20,142 nt of DNA from DASZHA01 sp049644325 (lineage in GTDB: Bacteria; Chloroflexota; Dormibacteria; DASZGP01): the NCBI GenBank assembly GCA_049644325.1, contig JBARRR010000194.1, forward strand, positions 1 to 20,142, written 5' to 3'. The notes beneath the pieces are model-generated. The model saw only the letters and a program-made list of their open reading frames with translations, was not told the origin of the DNA and ran no database searches. Numbering within the stretch: position 1 is the stretch's first letter; each line of letters starts with the position of its first letter. The position numbers and the translations under genes were made by a program. Shown here piece after piece: positions 14,535-20,142 of the stretch.

Positions 14535-14549
14535 CCGTATCACACGGAA
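14533..14549. repeat. Short inverted repeat after the terminator
   Basis: TTCCGT and ACGGAA form a 6-bp stem with a 5-base loop, directly abutting the larger hairpin. It may be part of the termination region or chance. Confidence 0.3.
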
Positions 14550-14586
14550 AACCCTCCCCAAACCTTAACGACTCCTCACATGGTTC

Positions 14587-14607
14587 TATAACGCACCGCG
14601 TTATAAT
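14587..14607 (+). promoter_or_regulatory. Promoter with palindromic operator
   Basis: TATAACGC (14587-14594) and GCGTTATA (14598-14605) form a perfect 8+8 inverted repeat with a 3-base spacer. The right arm overlaps a consensus -10, TATAAT (14602-14607). The left arm itself reads as a second -10-like TATAAC, with TTAACG at 14565-14570 as a candidate -35. A repressor dimer bound here would block the promoter of the downstream NTF2-like gene. The ribosome site GGGGGAGGAG follows at 14624-14633. Confidence 0.62.
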
Positions 14608-14639
14608 CTCAGAGGCCTCAGAAGGGGGAGGAGCCGAAT

Positions 14640-15182
14640 ATGAATGAAAGTGAAACCGCGACCCCGCAGGACCCCCGACCAGGCAGCGAGCTGATGCTCG
14701 AGGTCTTCGATGCCATCTCTCGCCGCGACTGGGACCGTCTTCCGACGCTGACCAGGCCGGACATCGAAGTGGTGGTGCACGCAGGTCCAGAGGTCGAGAT
14801 CGAGACCAACGCACACATCTGGCGCGCGGTCCATATCCGCGGCTACGAGGAGCTGCAGGCGTACCTGGGCGAGTTCTTCGAGGCCTTGCCCTCGGTTAGC
14901 CTGATCGCCGAGACCGAGGATGTGGACGACGACTGCGCCTGGATCAGCACCGAGGCGTCAGGCGTCGACAACGAGGGTGAGCCCTTCGACGCCCGCGCCC
15001 TGATTGAGTTCTGCGAGATCGACGGCCGGGTCGCCAGCATTCGAGCCGACGTCCTCCATATCGTCCGCGGCCCCGCCCTTCTCTCCGAGCCCGACGGCGA
15101 CCCGCGGCGGTTCTTCCATCCCTTCCTCGACGAGACCGCCGGCGTCTTCCCCGACATTCGCCGCAACCAGCCCGCCGCCTGA
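14640..15182 (+). CDS. NTF2/SnoaL-like fold protein
   Basis: This 180-residue protein has the pattern of the SnoaL-like / nuclear transport factor 2-like family: helix MLEVFDAISRRDWDRLPTL, strand PDIEVVVHAG, the loop HIRGYEELQAYLGEFFEALP, and closing strands DARALIEFCEIDGRVASIRA. The fold forms a conical cavity used by isomerases, cyclases, dehydratases and non-enzymatic ligand binders. No catalytic set can be fixed from sequence alone. A charged N-terminal tail (1-18) and a C-terminal extension (about 145-180) flank the domain. The ATG has a strong GGGGGAGGAG ribosome site six to seven bases upstream. The promoter carries a palindromic operator, so expression is probably switched by a repressor. 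It is a lone gene between a terminator and the next leaderless promoter. Confidence 0.8.
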   Translation: MNESETATPQDPRPGSELMLEVFDAISRRDWDRLPTLTRPDIEVVVHAGPEVEIETNAHIWRAVHIRGYEELQAYLGEFFEALPSVSLIAETEDVDDDCAWISTEASGVDNEGEPFDARALIEFCEIDGRVASIRADVLHIVRGPALLSEPDGDPRRFFHPFLDETAGVFPDIRRNQPAA

Positions 15183-15255
15183 CGGAACGCCACGGCGCCG
15201 CGGGGGCGGACGCCTTCGGCCGGCTCACCGGACGCTGGTCGTACGAATGACCGGG

Positions 15256-15269
15256 TAGACTCGGACAGC
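15256..15269 (+). promoter_or_regulatory. Leaderless -10 for the metallopeptidase gene
   Basis: TAGACT (15256-15261) ends eight bases before the TTG at 15270, with no ribosome site in between. The position supports TTG as the real start and a leaderless message. Confidence 0.5.
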
Positions 15270-15806
15270 TTGAACTCCGACGTCCTTCCACTCTTCGCAG
15301 CACCGACCGCAGACCGAGTCGTCGTCATCCGCAGTCCGCGGCGGCGACGCACCATCAGCGCCCAGCGGCGCAACGGCGTCATCGAGATCCGGCTGCCCAT
15401 GGGCATGAGCCTCGAAGAGGAGCAGCGTTGGATCGGGCGCATGGCCCAGCGCCTTGACCGGCGCAAGGCGCGCACCGGCGACGCCGAGCTCGCCCAGAGG
15501 GCCCGGCGCCTGGCCGACCGCTACTTCGGCGGCGACCTTGTGCCCGAGTCGATTCGCTGGTCGGACAATATGACCACCCGCTGGGGCAGCTGCACCATCG
15601 ACAGCGGCGCCGTCCGGCTCAGCTCGCGGATGCGCGACTTCCCGGTGTGGGTCATCGACTACGTGATCGTCCACGAGATGGCGCACCTGCGCTACCGCGG
15701 CCATGGCCCCCGCTTCTGGTCCGTTGTCAACCGCTACCAGCTGACCGAGCGGGCCCGCGGCTTTCTGATCGCCAAGGGTGGCGAGCCCGACGGCGAGCCG
15801 GACTGA
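15270..15806 (+). CDS. YgjP/DUF45-type zinc metallopeptidase
   Basis: This 178-residue protein has the YgjP-like metallopeptidase (DUF45/WLM-related) pattern. WSDNMTTRWGSCTIDSGAVR (97-116) holds the typical RWGSC motif. The zinc site is HEMAH at 135-139, with the probable third ligand His145 in RYRGHGPRFW. The N-terminal strands RSPRRRRTISAQRRNGVIEI are also usual for the family. Members are soluble zinc hydrolases; some act with restriction or SprT-like systems, but most have no known substrate. The TTG start is supported by the -10 eight bases upstream. A small hairpin (GGGCC-GAA-GGCCC, 15807-15819) follows directly after the stop. No restriction genes are nearby. Confidence 0.88.
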   Translation: MNSDVLPLFAAPTADRVVVIRSPRRRRTISAQRRNGVIEIRLPMGMSLEEEQRWIGRMAQRLDRRKARTGDAELAQRARRLADRYFGGDLVPESIRWSDNMTTRWGSCTIDSGAVRLSSRMRDFPVWVIDYVIVHEMAHLRYRGHGPRFWSVVNRYQLTERARGFLIAKGGEPDGEPD

Positions 15807-15843
15807 GGGCCGAAGGCCCGAATGACGGCAAAGCCAGACTGAC

Positions 15844-16566
15844 TTGAGCCGCGCGCCGATCATCGGGATCACGTGCGGCAGGACCAACGCCGCCGACAAG
15901 CCCGACCGAGTCGGCGTCAGCCCTGAGTACACCCGGGCCCTGGAGGCTGCCGGGGCGCTGTGCTTCCTCCTCCCTCCAGGCGACGATCGTCCCACCGCCA
16001 TCAACGCCGTCCTCGATCGGCTCGACGGCCTCCTGGTCCCCGGCGGCGCCGACGTCGATCCCTCGTTCTACGGTGAGAAACGGCTGCCCCAGGTGGCCCG
16101 AACCGACCCCGTGCGCGACAACTTCGAGCTCAAGGTCATCCGTGCGGCGGTCGAGCGGGGCATGCCCATCCTTGGCATCTGCCGGGGCCAGCAGGCGATC
16201 AACGTCGCCCTGGGCGGGACCCTCTACCAGGACCTCGATGCCCAGGGCGCGGCGCGCGCTCCCCACCAGTCGGAGCACGGGTCCCAGCAGGACAGGCTGG
16301 TCCATGGCATCGCCATCGAGCCCGGCTCCCGCTTCAGCCGCGCCGCCGGGTCGCGGGTCAGGGTCAACAGCCGCCACCACCAGGCGGTCAAGGAGGTTGC
16401 CCTCGGCCTCCATGTCACGGCGACGGGCCCGGACGGCGTGATCGAGGGCCTCGAGACCGACGACGGCCGGGTCGTGGCGGTGCAGTGCCACCCCGAAGCC
16501 CGCCCCGACCTGGCCTGGGCCAGGCGGCTGTTCCGCGACTTCGTCCTCGCCGCACGGCGGGGCTGA
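15844..16566 (+). CDS. Peptidase C26 / gamma-glutamyl-GABA hydrolase-like
   Basis: This 240-residue class I glutamine-amidotransferase-like hydrolase is of the peptidase C26 group (PuuD-like). It has the catalytic Cys113 in GICRGQQAINVALGG, the dyad His216 and Glu218 in QCHPEARPD, and the family motifs GLLVPGGADVDPSFYGE (62-78) and VNSRHHQAVKEV (174-185). PuuD cleaves gamma-glutamyl-gamma-aminobutyrate in putrescine breakdown. Relatives act on other gamma-glutamyl amides, so the substrate is not certain without other polyamine genes nearby. The TTG start is the only start between the upstream in-frame stop (15823) and the conserved N-terminus APIIGITCG; no good ribosome site is visible. It lies 37 bases after the metallopeptidase gene and converges on the DinB-like gene. 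Confidence 0.88.
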   Translation: MSRAPIIGITCGRTNAADKPDRVGVSPEYTRALEAAGALCFLLPPGDDRPTAINAVLDRLDGLLVPGGADVDPSFYGEKRLPQVARTDPVRDNFELKVIRAAVERGMPILGICRGQQAINVALGGTLYQDLDAQGAARAPHQSEHGSQQDRLVHGIAIEPGSRFSRAAGSRVRVNSRHHQAVKEVALGLHVTATGPDGVIEGLETDDGRVVAVQCHPEARPDLAWARRLFRDFVLAARRG

Positions 16567-16582
16567 CGCGCGAGAAGGCCGG

Positions 16583-17113
16583 CTAGGTCGTCGGCACCTG
16601 CCGCGGCCCGCGGGCCTTCAGCCCCACCTCCTCAGCACTGCGGCCGAAGATGTGCTGGACCGGCCAGCCCATGATGCCGGCGTACGTCTCCACCTGGGAG
16701 CGGTGATGGACGTCGTGCTCGGTCATCATCATCAGCAGGCGCCAGGCCGAGAACGACAGCCCGGGCGTGTCCAGGGACGGCACCCGGCGGTTGAGCCAGT
16801 CGCTGGGGGTGCCCGACAGCTTCTCCTTGAACCGCTCGGCGGAGAGGTTGAGGGCCGCGAGCCATTCCTCCCGGGCACGCGTCGGGGTGTCCCACGGTGT
16901 GGCGATCCATTCGCCCTGGACATAGGCATCGGCGAAATACATGCGCGACGCCGCCATGTGGCCGACTATCTCGCCGATGTCCCAGGCATTCTCCCCCTCG
17001 CCCGCCGGCGGCCGCCACGTCTCCGCCTCCAGCGGCAGCGACCCGATGTCCCGAACCGCGCGCCGGTTGAGCCCGTCGAAGAACTTCAGGAAGGCCTCAA
17101 CGTCGGTAATCAC
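16583..17113 (-). CDS. DinB-like four-helix metal-binding protein
   Basis: This 176-residue protein has the DinB/YfiT-like fold. Three histidines that bind a divalent metal are visible: His52 in EIVGHMAAS, then His133 and His137 in MMTEHDVHHRSQVETYAG. The typical tail IMGWPVQHIFG follows. DinB-family proteins include thiol transferases (mycothiol- or bacillithiol-dependent) and stress-induced proteins of unknown role. The GTG start is preceded, six bases upstream, by a TAGGAT -10, and there is no ribosome site, so it is probably leaderless. The CHAP-protein gene lies 56 bases upstream on the same strand, separated by a hairpin. The reaction is not predictable from sequence. Confidence 0.87.
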   Translation of the reverse strand: MITDVEAFLKFFDGLNRRAVRDIGSLPLEAETWRPPAGEGENAWDIGEIVGHMAASRMYFADAYVQGEWIATPWDTPTRAREEWLAALNLSAERFKEKLSGTPSDWLNRRVPSLDTPGLSFSAWRLLMMMTEHDVHHRSQVETYAGIMGWPVQHIFGRSAEEVGLKARGPRQVPTT

Positions 17114-17125
17114 GCCCAGATCCTA
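17114..17125 (-). promoter_or_regulatory. Leaderless -10 for the DinB-like gene
   Basis: On the minus strand TAGGAT (17125-17120) lies six bases before the GTG at 17113. No Shine-Dalgarno sequence is present. Confidence 0.45.
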
Positions 17126-17144
17126 TCTCCGCGCCGGGTCGCGC

Positions 17145-17165
17145 CGCCCCCGTCAGGCGGGGGCG
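17145..17165 (-). terminator. GC hairpin after the CHAP-protein gene
   Basis: CGCCCCCG and CGGGGGCG form a perfect 8-bp stem with a 5-base loop, four bases after the CHAP gene stop in its direction of transcription. No T run follows on the minus strand, so it is a weak or factor-assisted terminator. It separates two genes on the same strand. Confidence 0.5.
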
Positions 17166-17169
17166 ATTT

Positions 17170-18138
17170 CTAGTAGATAAAGCCGACGACGAAGCTGGGG
17201 ACGGAGCTGAAGTGGCGCTGGGAGATGACGCCGAAGCCCTTGTAGTTCATCTCCGAGACGGTGAAGCCGCCATCGGGATCCACCGACTCGACATAGGCCA
17301 CGTGGCCGTACCAGCTCTCCCGGGTGACCATGATGGCCCCGACCTTGGGCGTCGAGCCCTCAGCGAAACCGAAAGAGCGGGCGTTCGGCCACCACTCGAT
17401 GGCATTGCCCATCCAGGGCACGTACCGCCTGCTGGAGACGTACCACGTGCACCAGCCCCAGGAGAAATGGCCTCCCGAGCCCGCGGCCGCCTGCACCTTG
17501 GCGAACGGCCGGGGCGTCGGCGGCGGCGGTTGCGGCTTGCCGTCGGCGATCGCGGCCACGGGTGGCATCGGGGTTAGGTCAAGCTCCGCGGTGGTGGCCG
17601 CGGCGTGGAGCGCGTCGGCGGTGGTGGGATCCTGGGCGACGGCCGCGTCCAGCGACAGGGGAATGGTGACCCGCGGTTGGGGCATGGCGCTGGTGTTGGC
17701 ATTGGCCACGGTGAAGGACATCGGCACCACCACGGCACCGAGGACCATCAGGTGGCTGAGGACGCGCGGGGTGGCCGATGGGCGGAATACCGGCTGGCCC
17801 CCTGGGGTGACCCTGCGCAGCACGTCGCGCGAGCCAAAGACCGCCTTGTTGGTGGCCTTGACCAGGGCGCTGCGGCTGCGGTCCAGGGTGGCGGTGACCA
17901 AGGGCGTGCGCGGAGCCTCGAGCTCGGCCCGCAGCTCGCTGACCACCTCGGCGATCTCAGGGGAGGTGTCAGCAACCCAGACGGTGCCATCGGCATACCG
18001 GGCGAATACGAGGTATCCCTCGTCGTTGAACTGGTACTCGACGACGGCGTCTGAAGACCACGCGGAACCGCTGTCGTCCCGCGCTGAGACTACATACCCG
18101 TCTCTGAGCTCGACCTCATAGTTGCCTAGGGTTGGCAA
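17170..18138 (-). CDS. Membrane-anchored CHAP-domain amidase/peptidase
   Basis: The 322-residue product ends in a CHAP domain (about 222-322): Cys230 in GWCTWYVSSRR, His279 in YGHVAYVESV, and Glu284 or Asn298 as the third residue. CHAP enzymes cut peptidoglycan amide bonds. A single hydrophobic helix at about 127-146 (HLMVLGAVVVPMSFTVANAN) comes before a Pro-rich linker (GKPQPPPPTPRP). This would place CHAP outside the cell. The first 75 residues form a separate small beta-rich domain (NYEVELRDGYVVSARD, YLVFARYADGTVWVAD), and residues 76-126 form a basic linker, both predicted to be cytoplasmic. The TTG start has AGGAG about ten bases upstream. A leader of about 150 bases with a hairpin precedes it. 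The cytosolic domain joined to an outside hydrolase is unusual and could be a sensing or scaffold part. Confidence 0.82.
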   Translation of the reverse strand: MPTLGNYEVELRDGYVVSARDDSGSAWSSDAVVEYQFNDEGYLVFARYADGTVWVADTSPEIAEVVSELRAELEAPRTPLVTATLDRSRSALVKATNKAVFGSRDVLRRVTPGGQPVFRPSATPRVLSHLMVLGAVVVPMSFTVANANTSAMPQPRVTIPLSLDAAVAQDPTTADALHAAATTAELDLTPMPPVAAIADGKPQPPPPTPRPFAKVQAAAGSGGHFSWGWCTWYVSSRRYVPWMGNAIEWWPNARSFGFAEGSTPKVGAIMVTRESWYGHVAYVESVDPDGGFTVSEMNYKGFGVISQRHFSSVPSFVVGFIY

Positions 18139-18415
18139 AGCCTCTGCTTCTCCTTTGGCATGATTTGTTCGGTTGCGCCCGTGCTGAAGTGGCTTGGTGT
18201 GCGTGTGCGTGTGGGCGCGACGCCCAGCGGTTCGGCCGTGTGTCCCGTGGCCGTCCCTAACCTCGAACGGGTGTCAACAGGCGTCTGGTTTCCTACCCTA
18301 CCTGAGGCCCTGATCAGATTGCAAGCAGGCCCCCAGGGGGAGTGACAACCTGGCACAGTCGCGTTAGCTCGGATCTTTGCAAGGCCTTTTGCGAGACCCT
18401 GGCGCGCAGTTCGCG
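18139..18415 (-). other. Intergenic leader upstream of the CHAP gene
   Basis: These 277 bases hold no convincing gene. On the minus strand TTGCAA (18324-18319) and TAGGGT (18300-18295), with an 18-base spacer, are a candidate promoter. It would give a leader of about 150 bases. The leader has a 6-bp hairpin with a 3-base loop (18212-18226, TGGGCG/CGCCCA), a CA-rich stretch, and the string GGGCGCAACC near 18171-18180. The length and structure leave room for a cis-regulatory RNA, but I cannot assign a class. The part next to the radical SAM gene (18325-18415) shows nothing clear. Confidence 0.35.
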
Positions 18416-19453
18416 CTAAAGCAGGCCCAGTTGCTCCGCCTCCACCCTGTGACGCAGAGCGTCAGTCCTGTGACGCGGAGCGTCAGCTGCCATCCATCGC
18501 CGCTGCTCGCCAGATCGCCCTGGGGCCGGGCGCCCGGGAGGGGGCAGGTGGGCAAGCGCGCCTCGCATCTTGCGGTCGAGTTCGGCCCGATCGGCCGACC
18601 TGGCATAGGCCCGACCCTCGTAGCGCGCCTGGTAGTCGCCCACCTTCTCGGGGAACTCCCGTTCCAGCCACCCCATGAACTCCTCCTTCACCCCCGGCTT
18701 GAGGTGGAGCAGCATCGGGCTGACGTGGGTCGCGCCGGCCTCGATCACAGCCGCAGCGGTGGCGCGCAGCTGCGCCGGGCTGTCGCTGATGCCGGGCAGG
18801 ATGGGGGCCATCAGGACCCCGCACGGGATCCCCGCTGCGTTCAACCGCCGCACCGACTCAACCCGCTTCAGCGGGTGGGGCGTGCCGGGCTCGGTCTTGC
18901 GCCAGGCGTCCTCATCGACGGTGCCGATCGAATACGACGTATGGACGTCGGTGACCTCCGACGCCGCCAGGAGGAGGTCGAGATCGCGCAGCATCATGGT
19001 GCCCTTGCTCAGGATCGAGAAGGGGTTGCGGAAGTCGATCAGGGCCCGCAGGATGCCGGGCATCAGCCGGTATTTGCCCTCGGCCGCCTGATAGGGGTCG
19101 GTGTTGGTGCCCATGGCGATGTGCTCACCCTTCCACGCCTTTCGTGCCAGCTGCGAGCGGAGCACCCCGGCGACGTTGACCTTGACCACGATCCTGGACT
19201 CGAAATCGTGGCCGGCGTTCATCTCGAGGAAGACGTGGGTGGGCCGGGCGAAGCAGTAGACGCAGGCGTGGGAGCAGCCGCGGTATGGATTGATAGTCCA
19301 GCGAAACGGCAGGTAGTTGCCGGGGACGCGGTTGATAACCGTCTTGGCCTCGACCTCGATGAACTCGAGGCCCCGAAGCTCAGGGGTGTCGCCCCGCACC
19401 CGCCGCAGCTCGAATAGCTGGCCCTGCTCGCCCACCCTCCAAGAATAGAACAT
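18416..19453 (-). CDS. Radical SAM protein, Rv2578c / spore-photoproduct-lyase-like
   Basis: The 345-residue protein binds a [4Fe-4S] cluster through Cys60, Cys64 and Cys67 in YRGCSHACVYCFAR. It carries the family strings NPYRGCSHACVYC, HIAMGTNTDPYQ and PILPGISDSP. This is the pattern of the Rv2578c family, often annotated as SplB-like after the enzyme that reverses spore UV photoproducts. A DNA-repair role is plausible but not proven for this branch. The ATG is in the middle of a GAAC-N4-GTTC SOS-type box, and GGAG is seven to eight bases upstream. The last about 20 residues are encoded partly by a tandem 21-base repeat (PRHRTD/LRHRVE). The gene is divergent from the WS/DGAT gene with a 104-base gap. 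Confidence 0.87.
   Translation of the reverse strand: MFYSWRVGEQGQLFELRRVRGDTPELRGLEFIEVEAKTVINRVPGNYLPFRWTINPYRGCSHACVYCFARPTHVFLEMNAGHDFESRIVVKVNVAGVLRSQLARKAWKGEHIAMGTNTDPYQAAEGKYRLMPGILRALIDFRNPFSILSKGTMMLRDLDLLLAASEVTDVHTSYSIGTVDEDAWRKTEPGTPHPLKRVESVRRLNAAGIPCGVLMAPILPGISDSPAQLRATAAAVIEAGATHVSPMLLHLKPGVKEEFMGWLEREFPEKVGDYQARYEGRAYARSADRAELDRKMRGALAHLPPPGRPAPGRSGEQRRWMAADAPRHRTDALRHRVEAEQLGLL
18446..18487. repeat. Two tandem 21-base repeats with dyad cores
   Basis: Copies at 18446-18466 and 18467-18487 differ at two positions. Each contains TGACGC-3 bases-GCGTCA, a 6-bp inverted repeat. They lie inside the 3' end of the radical SAM gene and encode a repeated 7-residue unit. They might also act as a hairpin pair near the transcript end. 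Confidence 0.7.
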
Positions 19454-19459
19454 ATGTTC
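19448..19459 (-). promoter_or_regulatory. Putative LexA (SOS) box over the radical SAM start codon
   Basis: GAACATATGTTC is a perfect 12-bp palindrome. Read on the minus strand with its flank, CGAACATATGTTCT, it matches the Gram-positive/actinobacterial SOS box pattern CGAAC-N4-GTTCG at all but the last base. The ATG start at 19453 is inside it, so LexA binding would block transcription or its start. The divergent WS/DGAT gene begins about 100 bases away and could share the control. Confidence 0.68.
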
Positions 19460-19544
19460 GCTCCAAAACCAGTGTGCAAAAGGGGATGCAAATGCGGACG
19501 GCCCGGTACAGAATGTGGAGGTCGTCCCCCGGGCGGGATCTACC

Positions 19545-19550
19545 GGAGGA
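19545..19550 (+). promoter_or_regulatory. Ribosome binding site deciding the TTG start
   Basis: GGAGGA lies seven bases before the TTG at 19558. This favours TTG over in-frame ATGs at 19486, 19492 and 19513, which lack properly spaced sites. The rest of 19460-19544 shows only a possible TACAGA -10-like string near 19507-19512. Confidence 0.6.
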
Positions 19551-19557
19551 TTCCTTC

Positions 19558-20142
19558 TTGAGCCAGCGGCTCAGCCCCATCGACGCTGCCTTCCTGAACG
19601 CGGAGACTGCCGTCACGCCGATGCACATCGGCGGCCTGCTGGTGTTTCGTCAGACCCCTGAGGTGAACGACCGGCCGGGGCTGGACGCGCTCTTCGAGAC
19701 CGTCCGGTCGCGCCTGCCGCTGATTCCCCGCTGCCGCCAGGTGCTGGTCCCGGTGCCCTTTGGGCTGGGGTTGCCTGTCTGGGCCGACGCCGACCGCTTC
19801 GAGATCCGCCGTCACCTCCGTCGCATCCGCCTGGCCCAACCGGGAGGCCGCGACCAGCTGATGGAGATGGCGGCCAAGCTTCACTCCCGGCACCTCGACC
19901 GCTCGCGGCCGCTCTGGGAGATGTACCTCATCGATGGCGTCGCCGACGACCGGGTGGCGGTTTACGCCAAGCTCCACCACGCCATGGCCGACGGCATCTC
20001 GGCGGTGGAGCTGGGCCTCGTGCTGCTGGACCTCGACCCCAACGGCGAGCTGGCCCCATCGGTGCCCGACCCGCCGCCACCGCAGCCCGCCCCGTCGCCG
20101 CTCAGCCTGCTGGCGGCCACCCCTCGCGAGGCGGCCGGGGGC
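19558..20142 (+). CDS. WS/DGAT acyltransferase, 3' end beyond the window
   Basis: The first 195 residues of a wax ester synthase / acyl-CoA:diacylglycerol acyltransferase are present; the family is usually about 450-480 residues, so more than half is missing. The start MSQRLSPIDAAFLNAET, the PMHIGGL string, and the catalytic HHxxxDG motif (His140-His141...Asp145-Gly146 in KLHHAMADGISAV) are clear. SRPLWEMYLIDG (116-127) is also a family signature. These enzymes esterify acyl-CoA with fatty alcohols or diacylglycerol to make storage lipids, or act on other alcohol acceptors. The TTG start is chosen for its GGAGGA site. The Pro-rich stretch at about 168-181 is the usual linker after the catalytic subdomain. 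The gene is divergent from the SOS-box radical SAM gene. Confidence 0.93.
   Translation, partial: MSQRLSPIDAAFLNAETAVTPMHIGGLLVFRQTPEVNDRPGLDALFETVRSRLPLIPRCRQVLVPVPFGLGLPVWADADRFEIRRHLRRIRLAQPGGRDQLMEMAAKLHSRHLDRSRPLWEMYLIDGVADDRVAVYAKLHHAMADGISAVELGLVLLDLDPNGELAPSVPDPPPPQPAPSPLSLLAATPREAAGG

Noticed and set aside
18126..18356. Minus-strand open frame of 76 codons before the CHAP gene
   Set aside because: It has no domain or clear ribosome site and overlaps the CHAP start region; more likely leader sequence.
18446..18487. CRISPR-like repeats
   Set aside because: There are only two directly adjacent copies with no spacers, inside a coding region, and no cas genes.

Overview
The window is dense, high-GC bacterial chromosome with short intergenic gaps, frequent 4-base gene overlaps and many GTG/TTG starts. 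Gene content combines actinobacterial-looking items (MshA-like glycosyltransferase, Rv2578c-type radical SAM protein with a GAAC-N4-GTTC SOS-type box, WS/DGAT acyltransferase, Tad secretion genes) with a LysW-like carrier protein and a PrgI-like domain joined to a Tad MinD-type ATPase. This suggests Actinomycetota or a neighbouring lineage such as Dormibacterota/Chloroflexota. The assignment is inferred from gene content only. No mobile element, CRISPR array, tRNA or rRNA was seen. Layout. (1) 2-3512, envelope sugar and lipid enzymes: an MGDG-synthase-like glycosyltransferase (-) is divergent, across a 26-base gap, from a FemAB/BioF2-type acyltransferase (+) whose stop overlaps the start of a GT4 glycosyltransferase. 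(2) 3561-6732: HAD hydrolase, NlpC/P60 peptidase and MurD-like ligase, chained by 4-base overlaps; this could be a muropeptide-processing or wall-precursor operon. The ligase appears to start at CTG. (3) 6698-9209: a 49-codon LysW-like zinc-ribbon protein (-) is divergent, across 24 bases, from a threonine-synthase-like PLP enzyme and an ATP-grasp ligase (+). Carrier-like protein, PLP enzyme and ligase together resemble parts of an amino-acid-modifying pathway, but the LysW homologue lacks the usual acidic EDWGE-type tail. (4) 9214-13824, all minus: a Tad/Flp-type secretion operon in the order CpaE-like ATPase, TadA, TadB, TadC. The CpaE-like protein carries an N-terminal two-helix PrgI-like segment, and TadB appears to start at CTG. 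No pilin, secretin or prepilin peptidase gene lies in the window. (5) 14071-15182: a small basic coiled-coil DNA-binding-like protein whose Shine-Dalgarno sequence forms the loop of a perfect 7-bp hairpin, a strong terminator, then an NTF2/SnoaL-like protein behind a promoter embedded in a perfect 8+8 palindrome. (6) 15270-18138: a YgjP/DUF45 metallopeptidase and a class-I-glutamine-amidotransferase-like peptidase C26 (+), then DinB-like and membrane-anchored CHAP proteins (-). (7) 18416-20142: a radical SAM protein (-) with an SOS-type box over its start codon, divergent from a WS/DGAT acyltransferase that runs off the window end. A recurring signal is a TAnnnT -10 hexamer 6-8 bases before the start codon (1186, 3561, 6847, 15270, 17113), which points to leaderless transcription. 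At the two tight divergent gaps the -10 elements of opposite strands overlap.
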